The notes beneath the pieces were generated by a model. The model worked only from the letters and a program-made list of their open reading frames with translations, ran no database searches and had not been told where the DNA came from. Both the position numbers and the translations under genes were made by a program. From Oscillospiraceae bacterium (GTDB lineage: Bacteria > Bacillota_A > Clostridia > Oscillospirales > Ruminococcaceae): a stretch of 64,000 nucleotides of DNA. The DNA lies in assembly GCA_004558145.1 (NCBI GenBank), contig SFDQ01000003.1, forward strand, positions 237,244 through 301,243, in the 5' to 3' direction. Below, piece after piece: positions 32,338 through 41,468 of the stretch (position 1 is its first letter; the number at the start of each line of letters is the position of its first letter).

Positions 32338-35300
32338 TCATTTGAACGCCACATTTCCATCCCCCAAAATGCGTTTTAGCTCACACGTCAAAAGTTCATG
32401 CTCCATGCTCCACAGGTTGCGGGGCGCGAGCGTGAGCTGTTTCTGGTCCTCAAAATAGATATACACCGGCAGGGACCCCTCAAAAATGGAGAGCAGATTC
32501 TCCACCTTTGCAAACTGCGGGCAGCTGCGGCTGGGCACTTTGAGGTACATCCCCTTGCGGGCCGGTTTTTCCTGTGCGGGACGCGGCGCGGCGGCTCCGT
32601 TTGCGGAATACTCCTCGATGGGCACGATCTTTTCCGCCACCAGCTTGGCGTTCTCCTCTTCCTTCACCGACACCCGCCCGTTGATGACCACCACGGCGTT
32701 GTCCTGAAGGGCGCTGCGGCAGTCCGCCAACACTTTGGGGAACACGATGATCTCCATGGTGCCGCTCAGGTCTTCCACGTTGGTGAAGGCCATCATGGTG
32801 TTGGAGCGGGTGGTCATGAACTTGCTTTTGATGACCGCGCACACGATGTTCACGTGCTTGCCGTCGTAGCGGCGGGCCTCCTCCCCCATCAGGTCGGCGA
32901 TGCGGCAGGCCCCGATCTTCTGGATCTGCTGGCGGTAGCCGTCCAGCGGGTGGCCGGACAGATACAGCCCGCTGACCTCCTTCTCCATTTTCAGCAATTC
33001 GGGCAGCGGGAACTCGCCGTGGTCCTCGATGTGGAAGTCCTCCCCTGCTGTGCCGGCGCTCTCGCCGGAAAGCTGGCTGAACAGGTCCAGCTGGCCTTCC
33101 ACGTTGCGGCCCACGTCGGTCTCCACGCTCTTGAAGATGGCGTCCACGTTCTCCAGCATGGCTTTGCGGCTGACGCCGGTCTCGTCGAAGGCGCCGCACT
33201 TCACAAGGCTCTCCGCCGCGCGGCGGTTCAGCTCCTGCCCGTGCAGGCGGCGGCAGAAGTCATAGAGCGAGGTGAAGGGCTTTTCCTTCCGCTCCCGCAC
33301 CACGGCGGCGATGAGGTTTCGGCCCACATTTTTGGTGGCGTTCAGGCCGAAGCGGATGCTCTTGCCGTCCACGGTGAACCCGCCGTCGCTGACGTTGATG
33401 CTGGGTGGCAGCACCTTGATGCCAAGGCGCTGGCACTCGCCGGTGTACTCGATGACCTTGTCGGTGTTGTCCAGCACGCTGGTGAGCAGGGCGGCCATGA
33501 ACTCGCTGGGATAGTGGCACTTGAGGTAGGCGGTCTGGAACGCCACGTAGGCGTAGCAGGCCGCGTGGGATTTGTTAAAGGCATAGGACGCAAAGCTGCT
33601 CATGTCATCAAAGATGTCGTTGGCAGCCTGCTCGCTGATGCCGTTGGCGGCGCAGCCGGTGACGAAGTGCTGGCGCTCCTTTTCCATGACGTCGTGCTTT
33701 TTCTTGCTCATGGCACGGCGCACCAGGTCCGCCTGCCCCAGCGTGAAGCCCGCCAGCTCCCGGCAGATCTGCATGACCTGCTCCTGATAGACGATGCACC
33801 CGTTGGTCACGTCCAGGATGTGGGCCAGCTGGGGCGTTTTGTAGCGCACCTTGTCCGGCTCGTGGCGGTTGCGCAGGTAGGTGGGGATGGAGTCCATAGG
33901 GCCCGGGCGGTAGAGGCTGATGAGGGCGATGATGTCCTCCAGGTTCTTCGGCTGCAGCCCGGTGAGCACCTGCTTCATGCCGGTGCTTTCCAGCTGGAAC
34001 ACGCCCTCGGTCTCGCTGCGGCCCAGCATGTCGTAGGTGGCAGCGTCGTCGTAGGAGATGTTGTCCATGGAGAAGTCCGGCTCGCGGCGGCGCACCATTT
34101 CCTCGGCGTTTTTTATGACCGTGAGGGTGCGCAGGCCGAGAAAGTCCATCTTCAAAAGGCCCAGTTCCTCGATGGTGGTCATGGTGAACTGGGTCACGGG
34201 CACGCCGTCGTTGGAGGCCAGCGGCACATACTCGTTGGCGGCCTCCCGGGTGATGACCACGCCTGCCGCGTGGGTAGAGGCATGGCGGGGCATGCCCTCG
34301 ATCTTGATGGCGGTGTCGATGAGCTCTTTCACCTGAGGGTCAGCCTCGTACTGGGCTTTCAGCTCCGGCGAGACCTCCAGCGCCCGGTTCAGGGTCATCT
34401 TCAGCTCCATGGGCACCATCTTGGAGATGGAGTCCACCTGGGCGTAGGGCATGCCCAGCACCCGGCCCACGTCACGGATGGCGGCGCGGGCGGCCATGGT
34501 CCCGAAGGTGATGATCTGGGCCACATGGTCGTGGCCGTATTTTTCGTTCACATAGTCGATGACCTCCTGCCGGCGCTCGTAGCAGAAGTCCACGTCGAAA
34601 TCGGGCATGCTCACCCGTTCGGGGTTCAGAAAGCGCTCGAACAGAAGGTTGTAGCGGATGGGGTCGATGTTGGTGATGCCCACGCAGTAAGCCGCAAGGC
34701 TGCCCGCGCCGCTGCCGCGGCCGGGGCCTACGGGGATGCCCTGCTGTTTTGCGTAGTTGATGAAGTCGAAGACGATGAGGTAATAGTTGGTGTAGCCCAT
34801 GCGGCGGATGACGTCTATCTCGTATTCCAGACGCTCGCGCATCTCGTCGGTTACGCCGTCGCCGTAGCGGCGCACAAGGCCCTCGCGGCAGAGCTTTTCA
34901 AAATAGACCTGGTTGTCCATGCCGTCGGGCGCTTCGAAATACGGCAGCTTGGTGACGCCGAACTCAAAGTCGAAGTTGCACATCTCGGCGATCTTGACGG
35001 TGTTCTCGCAGGCGTCCGGCGCGATGGAGAACAGGTCGTACATCTCCTCGGTGCTCTTGAGATAGAACTCGTCGGTCTCGAATTCCAGCTTGTCCGCGTC
35101 CTGCACGGTTTTGCCGGTCTGGATGCAGATGAGAATGCTCTGCATCTTGCTGTCCTCCTTGCGGAGGTAGTGGGCGTCGTTGGTGGCCACCAGCGGGATG
35201 CCCGTCTCCCGGGCAAGGCGGATGAGCAGCGGCAAAATCTGCTGCTGCGCGTCGATGCCATGGTCCTGAATTTCAATATAGAAATTGCCCTGACCGAACA

Positions 35301-35796
35301 GGTCGTTGAAGTAGAGCGCGGCAGCTTTTGCCTTTTCGTAGTCCCCCGCAAGCAGCGCCTGGGGTATCTCGCCCGCAAGGCAGGCGGAAAGACACACCAG
35401 ACCCTCGTGGTGCTGTTCCAGCAGCTCCTTGTCCACCCGGGGTTTGGAGTAAAAGCCCTCGATGAAGCCGGCGGAGACCAGCTTGATGAGGTTTTTGTAG
35501 CCCGTTTCGTTTTTGCAAAGCAGCACCAGATGGTTGGAGCCGTCGATGCGGTTCACCTTGTCAAAGCGGGAGCGGGTGGCCACATAGACCTCGCAGCCGA
35601 TGATGGGCTTCACGCCCGCCTTTTTTGCGGCCTTGTAAAAGTCCACGCAGCCGTACATCACGCCGTGGTCGGTGATGGCGATGGCGGTCTGGCCCAGCTC
35701 CTTGAGGCGGTCGAACATGCGGTCGATGCGGCAGGCGCCGTCCAGCAGGCTGTATTCCGTGTGCACATGCAGGTGCACAAATTGCTTTTCAGACAT
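32338..35796 (-). CDS. dnaE: DNA polymerase III alpha subunit DnaE
   Basis: Replicative polymerase subunit of the DnaE type, 1152 residues from ATG 35796 (AAAGGAG, 5-nt spacing). N-terminal PHP domain (FVHLHVHTEYSLLDGAC...ITDHGVMYG), the palm with catalytic acids in PDFDVDFCYERR, VGPGRGSGAGS, LLKMDFLGLRTL, a helix-hairpin-helix region and a C-terminal OB domain (MTTRSNTMMAFTNVEDLSGTMEIIVFP). The start overlaps the whiA stop by 8 bp. PolC is expected elsewhere. Confidence 0.97.
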   Translation of the reverse strand: MSEKQFVHLHVHTEYSLLDGACRIDRMFDRLKELGQTAIAITDHGVMYGCVDFYKAAKKAGVKPIIGCEVYVATRSRFDKVNRIDGSNHLVLLCKNETGYKNLIKLVSAGFIEGFYSKPRVDKELLEQHHEGLVCLSACLAGEIPQALLAGDYEKAKAAALYFNDLFGQGNFYIEIQDHGIDAQQQILPLLIRLARETGIPLVATNDAHYLRKEDSKMQSILICIQTGKTVQDADKLEFETDEFYLKSTEEMYDLFSIAPDACENTVKIAEMCNFDFEFGVTKLPYFEAPDGMDNQVYFEKLCREGLVRRYGDGVTDEMRERLEYEIDVIRRMGYTNYYLIVFDFINYAKQQGIPVGPGRGSGAGSLAAYCVGITNIDPIRYNLLFERFLNPERVSMPDFDVDFCYERRQEVIDYVNEKYGHDHVAQIITFGTMAARAAIRDVGRVLGMPYAQVDSISKMVPMELKMTLNRALEVSPELKAQYEADPQVKELIDTAIKIEGMPRHASTHAAGVVITREAANEYVPLASNDGVPVTQFTMTTIEELGLLKMDFLGLRTLTVIKNAEEMVRRREPDFSMDNISYDDAATYDMLGRSETEGVFQLESTGMKQVLTGLQPKNLEDIIALISLYRPGPMDSIPTYLRNRHEPDKVRYKTPQLAHILDVTNGCIVYQEQVMQICRELAGFTLGQADLVRRAMSKKKHDVMEKERQHFVTGCAANGISEQAANDIFDDMSSFASYAFNKSHAACYAYVAFQTAYLKCHYPSEFMAALLTSVLDNTDKVIEYTGECQRLGIKVLPPSINVSDGGFTVDGKSIRFGLNATKNVGRNLIAAVVRERKEKPFTSLYDFCRRLHGQELNRRAAESLVKCGAFDETGVSRKAMLENVDAIFKSVETDVGRNVEGQLDLFSQLSGESAGTAGEDFHIEDHGEFPLPELLKMEKEVSGLYLSGHPLDGYRQQIQKIGACRIADLMGEEARRYDGKHVNIVCAVIKSKFMTTRSNTMMAFTNVEDLSGTMEIIVFPKVLADCRSALQDNAVVVINGRVSVKEEENAKLVAEKIVPIEEYSANGAAAPRPAQEKPARKGMYLKVPSRSCPQFAKVENLLSIFEGSLPVYIYFEDQKQLTLAPRNLWSMEHELLTCELKRILGDGNVAFK

Positions 35797-36706
35797 CGTT
35801 TCTCCTTTGCCGCAGTTCATCGGCCAGCTGCTCCAGCTTTTTCAGCCTGTGGGAAAGGCCCGACTTGCTGATGGACTCCGGGCTCTTTTGCACCAGCTGC
35901 GCCAGCGACAGGTCCGGCCAGTCCAGACGCAGCTGCGCCGCCTGCCGCAGGGGGGCGGGCAGCGCGTCGAAGTCCCCTTTCTCCTGTAAGTACTCTATGG
36001 CCCTTCTCGCCGCCACGTTGGCGGTGACCACCTTGTCGATGTTGGCCATTTCGCAGTTGTTCAGGCGGTTGGTCTTGTTGCGCAGTTCCTTGAACATCTT
36101 GTGGTCCATGATCTGCATGGCAGCGCCGCCCGCACCCATGAAGGTGAGCAGGTCCGCCACCTGCTCGCTGGCCTTGACGTAGATGACGTTCACACCTTTG
36201 CGCACGGTGCGCCGGGGGGTGAACTCGTGCTCCGCCAAAATGCCCTCCAGGTCCTTTGCCAAATTATAGCGGGGGCAAAGGAATTCCAGATTGTACTCTT
36301 TGCTGGGGTCAGTCATGGTGCCGCAGCACAGGAATGCCGACGCAACGAAGGCGGAAAAGCAATGCCCGCAGCGGATGAGCCGCGGGTCGATGTGGCGGCT
36401 GACCTGTTCCTCCTCGCAGTGGAACAGCTTCAGCATCTTGTCCACTTCCTGTGGGTCGTCCACCTTGAACTCATAAAGGGGGCCGCTGGGCCGCTCCTTC
36501 GTAATGATGGCGCCGTGGACCCCGCAGATGCCAAACAGGCGCTTCGCATACTGTGCAACGCCCAAAAGTTCAGTGTGAAGCACAAGGCCTTTACTGTCGA
36601 AATAACGGCCAAAGCAGGCGATGCCGTAGCTCGCGGCCAGGGCGCAGCACTCACGGGTGATCTTTTTCTGCACGATCTCGTTCTTTACATCCTGGGAAAA
36701 GCTCAA
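35789..36706 (-). CDS. whiA: DNA-binding protein WhiA
   Basis: LAGLIDADG-like plus helix-turn-helix protein, 305 residues. In Streptomyces it controls sporulation septation; in Firmicutes it affects division and chromosome segregation. N-terminal FSQDVKNEIV and the C-terminal NTNRLNNCEMANIDKV-like segment (here NKTNRLNNCEMANIDKVV) plus SPESISKSGLSHRLKKLEQLADEL helix-turn-helix are diagnostic. Translation begins at a TTG (36706) with AAAGGAGG at 8 nt. It follows rapZ directly; the usual yvcK between them is absent. Confidence 0.95.
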   Translation of the reverse strand: MSFSQDVKNEIVQKKITRECCALAASYGIACFGRYFDSKGLVLHTELLGVAQYAKRLFGICGVHGAIITKERPSGPLYEFKVDDPQEVDKMLKLFHCEEEQVSRHIDPRLIRCGHCFSAFVASAFLCCGTMTDPSKEYNLEFLCPRYNLAKDLEGILAEHEFTPRRTVRKGVNVIYVKASEQVADLLTFMGAGGAAMQIMDHKMFKELRNKTNRLNNCEMANIDKVVTANVAARRAIEYLQEKGDFDALPAPLRQAAQLRLDWPDLSLAQLVQKSPESISKSGLSHRLKKLEQLADELRQRRNDV

Positions 36707-36743
36707 GGCTTTCGCCTCCTTTCAAAGCAAGATACGGGCCGGT

Positions 36744-37607
36744 TCAGGCAGTGCGGCCGGCGTCCCGGTGATGAAGCGCGGGATGGTAGCCAAGGCCCGT
36801 GCAGAACTGGCCGATGAGCCGGGCAAAGGTGATGGAGCGATGTTTGCCGCCGGTGCAGCCCACCGCGATGGTCAGCTGGCTTTTGCCCTCCTTGACATAG
36901 AGGGGCAGCGAGTATTCCAGCAAAGACTGGATGCGGCGCAAAAGTTCTTTCGACTCATCAAAGCTCATCACATAGTCCACCACCGCCTGGTCCAGGCCGG
37001 TGAGGGGCTTGAGCTCGGGGATATAAAAGGGATTGGGCAGGCAGCGTACGTCAAAAACGACGTCGGCCTCCTTGGGCAGGCCGTATTTGAAGCCGAAGGA
37101 GACGATGTTCAGCACCATCCCCTGTTTTTCTTCCTGCAAAAACAGGCTGCAGATGCGCTCCTTGTTCTGCGCGGGCGACAAAAGCGAGGTGTCCAGCACA
37201 AAATCCGCCCGCTCGAAAAGGGGGCGCAGCACTTCCCGCTCCATTGCGATGGCGCGGGCGGTGGGCACCCCTTCGTAGCTGGTCAGAGGGTGGATGCGGC
37301 GGGTCTCCTTGTAGCGGCGCTGAAGCACTTCTTCGGAGCAGTCCAGAAACAAGATGCGGTAGTCTACGCCGCATTTGTCAAGCCCGTCCAGCGCTTCCTC
37401 CACATCGGCGGCGCTGCGGCAGCCGCGCACGTCCAGCACCACGGCCACCTTTTGCAGCATGTTCTCGCCCTGCTGGGCAAAATCCACAAGGCGGGGCATC
37501 AGCCCCGCCGGGATGTTGTCGATGCAGAAATAGCCGATGTCTTCCAGCACATTCATCGCCAGCGATTTGCCGGCGCCGGAAAGACCCGTCACGATCAAAA
37601 GTTCCAT
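36744..37607 (-). CDS. rapZ: RapZ/YvcJ, nucleotide-binding RNase adapter
   Basis: P-loop protein of 287 residues. Walker A GLSGAGKS (8-15), YFCIDNIPAGL, DVRGCR and FLDCSEEVLQRRYKETRRIHPL mark the N-terminal half; the C-terminal RapZ domain has FGFKYGLPKEADVVFDVRCLPNPFYIPELKPLTGLD and VGCTGGKHRSI. In E. coli it guides RNase E to GlmZ; in B. subtilis YvcJ affects competence. It lies between murB and whiA. Confidence 0.95.
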   Translation of the reverse strand: MELLIVTGLSGAGKSLAMNVLEDIGYFCIDNIPAGLMPRLVDFAQQGENMLQKVAVVLDVRGCRSAADVEEALDGLDKCGVDYRILFLDCSEEVLQRRYKETRRIHPLTSYEGVPTARAIAMEREVLRPLFERADFVLDTSLLSPAQNKERICSLFLQEEKQGMVLNIVSFGFKYGLPKEADVVFDVRCLPNPFYIPELKPLTGLDQAVVDYVMSFDESKELLRRIQSLLEYSLPLYVKEGKSQLTIAVGCTGGKHRSITFARLIGQFCTGLGYHPALHHRDAGRTA

Positions 37608-37635
37608 TTTGCTCTTCCCTTTTTCTTTCCGGGGC

Positions 37636-38541
37636 TCACTCCACCACCCGGATCTCCTTTTCCAGTGTGTAGCCGGTCTGCTCTTTCACTGTTTTGCAAA
37701 CGAGGTCCGCCAGCGCCAGAACATCGGCGCAGGTGGCCCCGCCCAGATTCACGATAAAGCCGCAGTGCTTTTCGCTGATGGCGGCGCCGCCCACCCGTGC
37801 GCCCCGCAGGCCGCACTGCTGGATGAGCGCGCCGGCAAAGGCCCCCTGGGGCCGTTTGAATGCGCTGCCTGCGCTGGGGTATTCCAGCGGCTGTTTTTCC
37901 ACGCGGCGGGCCATCAGTTCCTGCATGGCCGCCTCGATCTGCGCCGGGTCGCCGGGAACAAGATGCAGCTGCGCGCTGAGAACGTGCCAGCCGGTGCGCT
38001 CAAAAATGCTGGTGCGGTAACCCAGTTCCAGTTCCTCGGCGGGCAGCGTGCGAACAGTGCCCGTCTCGTCCAGAAAGGTCACGGCAGTGAGCACATCCCG
38101 CATCTCGCCGCCGTAGGCGCCGGCGTTCATATACACCGCGCCGCCCACGCTGCCGGGGATGCCGAAGGCAAACTCAAGCCCTGAAAGGCCCTGGGCGGCC
38201 GCGGCCTTGCACAGGGTGTTCAGCCCAAGGCCGGCATCGGCATAAACGGTCGTCCCCTCAAAGCGGGGCGCACCGGCCATGGCCGCGGTGTTCAGCACGG
38301 CGCCGTCAAATCCGGCATCGGAAAACAGGACGTTGGAACCTTTGCCGAGGAGATAATACCGCACGCCGTGCTGACGGCACAGCCCGACCGTCTCGGCCAT
38401 CTGTTCGCTGTTTTTGGGGGTGCAGAACACCCTGGCCGGGCCGCCGATGCGAAAGCTGGTGTGCTTTGACAGCGGCTCATCCCGGAGAAAATCGATGTTT
38501 CTTTTTTTCAGTTCCTGACACAGGGCTTCTATCTGCTCCAC
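37636..38541 (-). CDS. murB: UDP-N-acetylenolpyruvoylglucosamine reductase
   Basis: FAD enzyme that makes UDP-MurNAc in peptidoglycan synthesis. The 301 residues show RIGGPARVFCTPKN, GKGSNVLFSDAGFDG, GLEFAFGIPGSVGGAVYMNAGAYGGEM and the catalytic-Ser region GSAFKRPQGAFAGALIQQCGLRGARVGGA, typical of type II MurB. It begins with GTG (38541), GGAGG 9 nt upstream. Followed by rapZ as in most Firmicutes. Confidence 0.96.
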   Translation of the reverse strand: MEQIEALCQELKKRNIDFLRDEPLSKHTSFRIGGPARVFCTPKNSEQMAETVGLCRQHGVRYYLLGKGSNVLFSDAGFDGAVLNTAAMAGAPRFEGTTVYADAGLGLNTLCKAAAAQGLSGLEFAFGIPGSVGGAVYMNAGAYGGEMRDVLTAVTFLDETGTVRTLPAEELELGYRTSIFERTGWHVLSAQLHLVPGDPAQIEAAMQELMARRVEKQPLEYPSAGSAFKRPQGAFAGALIQQCGLRGARVGGAAISEKHCGFIVNLGGATCADVLALADLVCKTVKEQTGYTLEKEIRVVE

Positions 38542-38577
38542 TGCGCTCAGCCTCCGAACGATTGATTTTTGCGGGGC

Positions 38578-39543
38578 TCAGGTCTTGACCTGATCGCCCA
38601 GGCGGGCGGCGCCCACCACGCCGGCGTCATTGAACAGCTCGGCGGATTTGATTTTCACACGGCGCTTGCCGTCGCGGGCGTAGTCCTCCCAGTCAACCTG
38701 ACGGCGCACAGGACCCAGCAGGGTCTCGCCCTCGCGGGAGACGCCGCCGCCGATGCAGATGATCTCCGGCTGGAAGATGTTGATGACGTTGGTCAGGCCG
38801 CAGGCGACGTACTCCACGTACTTGTCGATGAGGCGCTTGGCCAGCTCGTCGCCGGCGCGCATGCCCTCGAAGGCGGTCTTGGCGTTGGTGTTGTTGGCGT
38901 CGCCGTCCACCAGCTTCCACATCATGTTGTCCGGATGAGAGAGCAGGGCGGCCTTGGTGTCCTCGGTGAGGGCCCGGGCGGAAGCGTACTTCTCCCAGCA
39001 GCCGTTGCGCCCGCACATGCAGGGGCGGCCGTCCTTCTGGATGACCATATGGCCCAGCTCCGCGCCGGCATAGTTGAAGCCGGCGAAGATCTTGCCGTCG
39101 ATGATGATGCCGCCGCCGATGCCGGTGCCCAGGGTGATGACCACCGCATAGCGCGCGCCCTTCGCGCCGCCGGCTATGTATTCGCCGTAAGCCGCCGCGT
39201 TGGCGTCGTTTTCAATGAAGACCTGGCAGGGCAGCAGCTCCTCCATGTGGTGCTGCAGCTCCCAGTCGCGGTAGCCGAAGTTCGCGTTGAAGTCCACCAC
39301 GCCCAGCTGGCTGTTCACGCTGCCGGGGGTGCCGATGCCAACCCACTGAATGTCGTCAAAGGAGAGCTGATTCTCCGTGAGCACCCGCTTGCAGAGGTCG
39401 GCGATCTTCCGCTCGATCGCCTCCTGAGGCTGGGGCAGGTCGGTGGCGCAGGTGGACTTGGCAATGATGTGGCAGTCCTCGTCCACAATGCCGGCGGTGA
39501 TGGTGGTGCCGCCCAGATCGACGCCGATGGTGTACTTTTTCAT
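38578..39543 (-). CDS. glcK: ROK-family glucokinase
   Basis: Phosphorylates glucose with ATP. The 321 residues have YTIGVDLGGTTITAGIVD (phosphate loop), IENDANAAAYGEY, VVITLGTGIGGGIIIDG, the ROK zinc motif with Cys-x-Cys-Gly...Cys (CMCGRNGCWEKYAS) and GAELGHMV. No DNA-binding domain, so a sugar kinase rather than a repressor. ATG overlaps the PHP gene stop by 4 bp; AGGAGG upstream. Confidence 0.93.
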   Translation of the reverse strand: MKKYTIGVDLGGTTITAGIVDEDCHIIAKSTCATDLPQPQEAIERKIADLCKRVLTENQLSFDDIQWVGIGTPGSVNSQLGVVDFNANFGYRDWELQHHMEELLPCQVFIENDANAAAYGEYIAGGAKGARYAVVITLGTGIGGGIIIDGKIFAGFNYAGAELGHMVIQKDGRPCMCGRNGCWEKYASARALTEDTKAALLSHPDNMMWKLVDGDANNTNAKTAFEGMRAGDELAKRLIDKYVEYVACGLTNVINIFQPEIICIGGGVSREGETLLGPVRRQVDWEDYARDGKRRVKIKSAELFNDAGVVGAARLGDQVKT

Positions 39544-40289
39544 AATGTTCCTCCTATACGTTCCACAACAGGTTTATTGTGCAGTTTCAGTTCCTCCAAA
39601 AGCCGCCGGGGCGACGAGTTGACCACCAGCTCTTCGGGAAAGTCTATTTCCTCCAGCAGCCGGACCAGATGCCCTACCCCCGCCTGCATCTGATAGATGG
39701 AGTGGGCGTCGGAATTCAGCGCCACCGGGCAGCCGGCCTTTTTGCAGGCCAGTGCCAGCGCCTTCATGTTGCCCGCCCCTTCCGGGCGCACCGCCCAGGA
39801 GTTGCCGTTGAGCTCCACGACCTTATGATGCTCGGCAAACACTTTTGTCACCCGCTCGTAATCGTAGACATGCTTGGCTTGCTCGGAATGGCCGATCATG
39901 TCCACCGCCGGGTTTTCGGCAACTTTGAGCCAGAGGTCCGTGGCCTGTTCCACCGTGAGCGTGCCGGGCAGGCAGTCGGTGTGGATGGAGGCGATGACCC
40001 AGTCCAGCCCGTTCAGCACTTCTGCGGGAAGGTCCAGTGTGCCGTTCACATCCATCACGTTGGCCTCCGCGCCTTTCAGCACGGGGATGCCTTCCAGCAC
40101 GTCCGGCAGACGGCGGACATTGTAAAAATACCAGATATGGGGCGAGTCCGGCATGGCCGGCCCATGGTCGGTGACCGCAAGGGCGCAGTAGCCCATCTCC
40201 TTCGCCGCCCGCGCCATCTCGGTGATGGTGTTGAAGGCATGGTTGGACACAAGGGTGTGCGTGTGCAGGTCCGCAGCGATACGATACAA
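39540..40289 (-). CDS. PHP-domain metal-dependent hydrolase (YcdX-like)
   Basis: A 249-residue PHP protein with a trinuclear metal site: DLHTHT (8-13), VTDHGPAM, GAEANVMD, SIHTD, GHSEQ and LNSDAHSIYQM. It resembles E. coli YcdX-type phosphatases; the substrate is unknown, possibly a phosphorylated metabolite. A TTG at 40289 (AAAGGAAG 9 nt upstream) is the likely start. It lies between hprK and glcK, translationally overlapping the latter. Confidence 0.85.
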   Translation of the reverse strand: MYRIAADLHTHTLVSNHAFNTITEMARAAKEMGYCALAVTDHGPAMPDSPHIWYFYNVRRLPDVLEGIPVLKGAEANVMDVNGTLDLPAEVLNGLDWVIASIHTDCLPGTLTVEQATDLWLKVAENPAVDMIGHSEQAKHVYDYERVTKVFAEHHKVVELNGNSWAVRPEGAGNMKALALACKKAGCPVALNSDAHSIYQMQAGVGHLVRLLEEIDFPEELVVNSSPRRLLEELKLHNKPVVERIGGTL

Positions 40290-40310
40290 AATACTATGCT
40301 TCCTTTCCCG

Positions 40311-41243
40311 TTAAATGCCCACGTCGTCCTCAAGGCCGAGGCGGGCCAGCAGCTCTTTGGCCGCGTTGTAACCCATCTTTTTCTGGCGGTTGTTGATGGC
40401 CGCCGTTTCCAGAATGACCGCCAGATTGCGCCCGGGCATGACGGGGATCACCGTGCAGGGGATCTGCACGCCCAGGATGTCGTAGGTGTCGTTCTCCAGG
40501 CCGGTGCGGTCGTAGTTCTTGGTCTTGTCCCAGGGCTCCAGCTGGACCACCAGGTCCACCCGCTCGCTGACCTTGACCGCGCCGATGCCGAACACGCGGG
40601 CAACGTTCACGATGCCGATGCCCCGCAGCTCGATGAAGTGGCGGATGTTCTCCGGCGCGGTGCCCACGATGGTGCGGTTGGAGGTCTTGCGCAGCTCCAC
40701 CGCATCGTCCGCCACCAGACGGTGGCCGCGCTTTACCAGCTCCACGGCGGTCTCGCTCTTGCCGACGCCGCTGTCGCCCAGGATGAGGATGCCTTCGCCG
40801 TAGACCTCCACGAACACGCCGTGACGGGTCACGCGGGGGGCCAGTTCCACGTTCAGGATGTTGATGAGGGAGCTGAGCAGCGTGGAAGTGCTCTCGGTGG
40901 AGACCAGCAGCGGCACCTCGTACTGACGGGCAAACTCCAGGAATTCCGGCAGAACTTCCAGCCCGCGGCTGATGATGACAGCGGGCGGTTTCAGGGAGAG
41001 CATCTTTTCCAGATGGCGGCGGCGGTCTGCCTCGGGCAGCTCCTTCAGATAGGAGATCTCCACCATGCCGCAGATCTGGATGCGGCTGGCGTCAAAATAC
41101 TGGTAGTACCCCGCCAGCATGATGCCCGGACGGTTCACATCCGCGGTGTAGATGGGGATGTCGGACAGTTCCTTGGGCGCATAGATGGTATCCATTTTCA
41201 AGGTGGCCGCAAGTTCGCTCAGTGGTACGGAAAACGCTGGCAT
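40311..41243 (-). CDS. hprK: HPr kinase/phosphorylase
   Basis: Bifunctional sensor that phosphorylates Ser46 of HPr and removes it again, controlling carbon catabolite repression. The 310 residues include His141 (TRHGVFVEVYGEG), Walker A GDSGVGKS (156-163), VADDAVELR and the HprK signature (ELRGIGIVNVARVFGIGAV). First gene of hprK-PHP-glcK-murB-rapZ-whiA-dnaE, behind a good SigA promoter. Confidence 0.96.
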   Translation of the reverse strand: MPAFSVPLSELAATLKMDTIYAPKELSDIPIYTADVNRPGIMLAGYYQYFDASRIQICGMVEISYLKELPEADRRRHLEKMLSLKPPAVIISRGLEVLPEFLEFARQYEVPLLVSTESTSTLLSSLINILNVELAPRVTRHGVFVEVYGEGILILGDSGVGKSETAVELVKRGHRLVADDAVELRKTSNRTIVGTAPENIRHFIELRGIGIVNVARVFGIGAVKVSERVDLVVQLEPWDKTKNYDRTGLENDTYDILGVQIPCTVIPVMPGRNLAVILETAAINNRQKKMGYNAAKELLARLGLEDDVGI

Positions 41244-41349
41244 TCAGAACACCCTTTCTTTTATTCAGCAGGACCGGGCGGGCACCGCAAAGCCCCTCTG
41301 CTCCGGCTCATGCGGGCGGAACGGCCCACACCTGCCTGCATATAAACTC

Positions 41350-41378
41350 ATTATATAATATACAGCCGGGATTGGCAA
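41350..41378 (-). promoter_or_regulatory. SigA promoter of the hprK operon
   Basis: Minus-strand TTGCCA (41378-41373), 17-bp spacer, TATAAT (41355-41350). The leader to hprK is about 100 nt and GC-rich; no cre site was obvious. Confidence 0.75.
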
Positions 41379-41424
41379 TTTTCAATCGGTGCGGGATGGA
41401 TTTTTGTATCCCATCACAGAGAAC

Positions 41425-41454
41425 GTGCCGGCTGCTCTTTAGGGCAGCCGGCAC
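41425..41454. terminator. Stem-loop after gerKC
   Basis: Perfect 11-bp inverted repeat gtgccggctgc/gcagccggcac with an 8-nt loop, 15 bp downstream of the gerKC stop. The following minus-strand tract is only moderately T-rich, so termination may be partial. Confidence 0.6.
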
Positions 41455-41468
41455 CGGTCGCGCTGTTT

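Noticed and set aside
32398..35871. Very long plus-strand open frame opposite dnaE
   Set aside because: It is a shadow of dnaE produced by high GC at third codon positions. Amino acid makeup is His/Val/Gly-rich without domains. Similar long shadows lie opposite alaS, ligA, dxs and recN.
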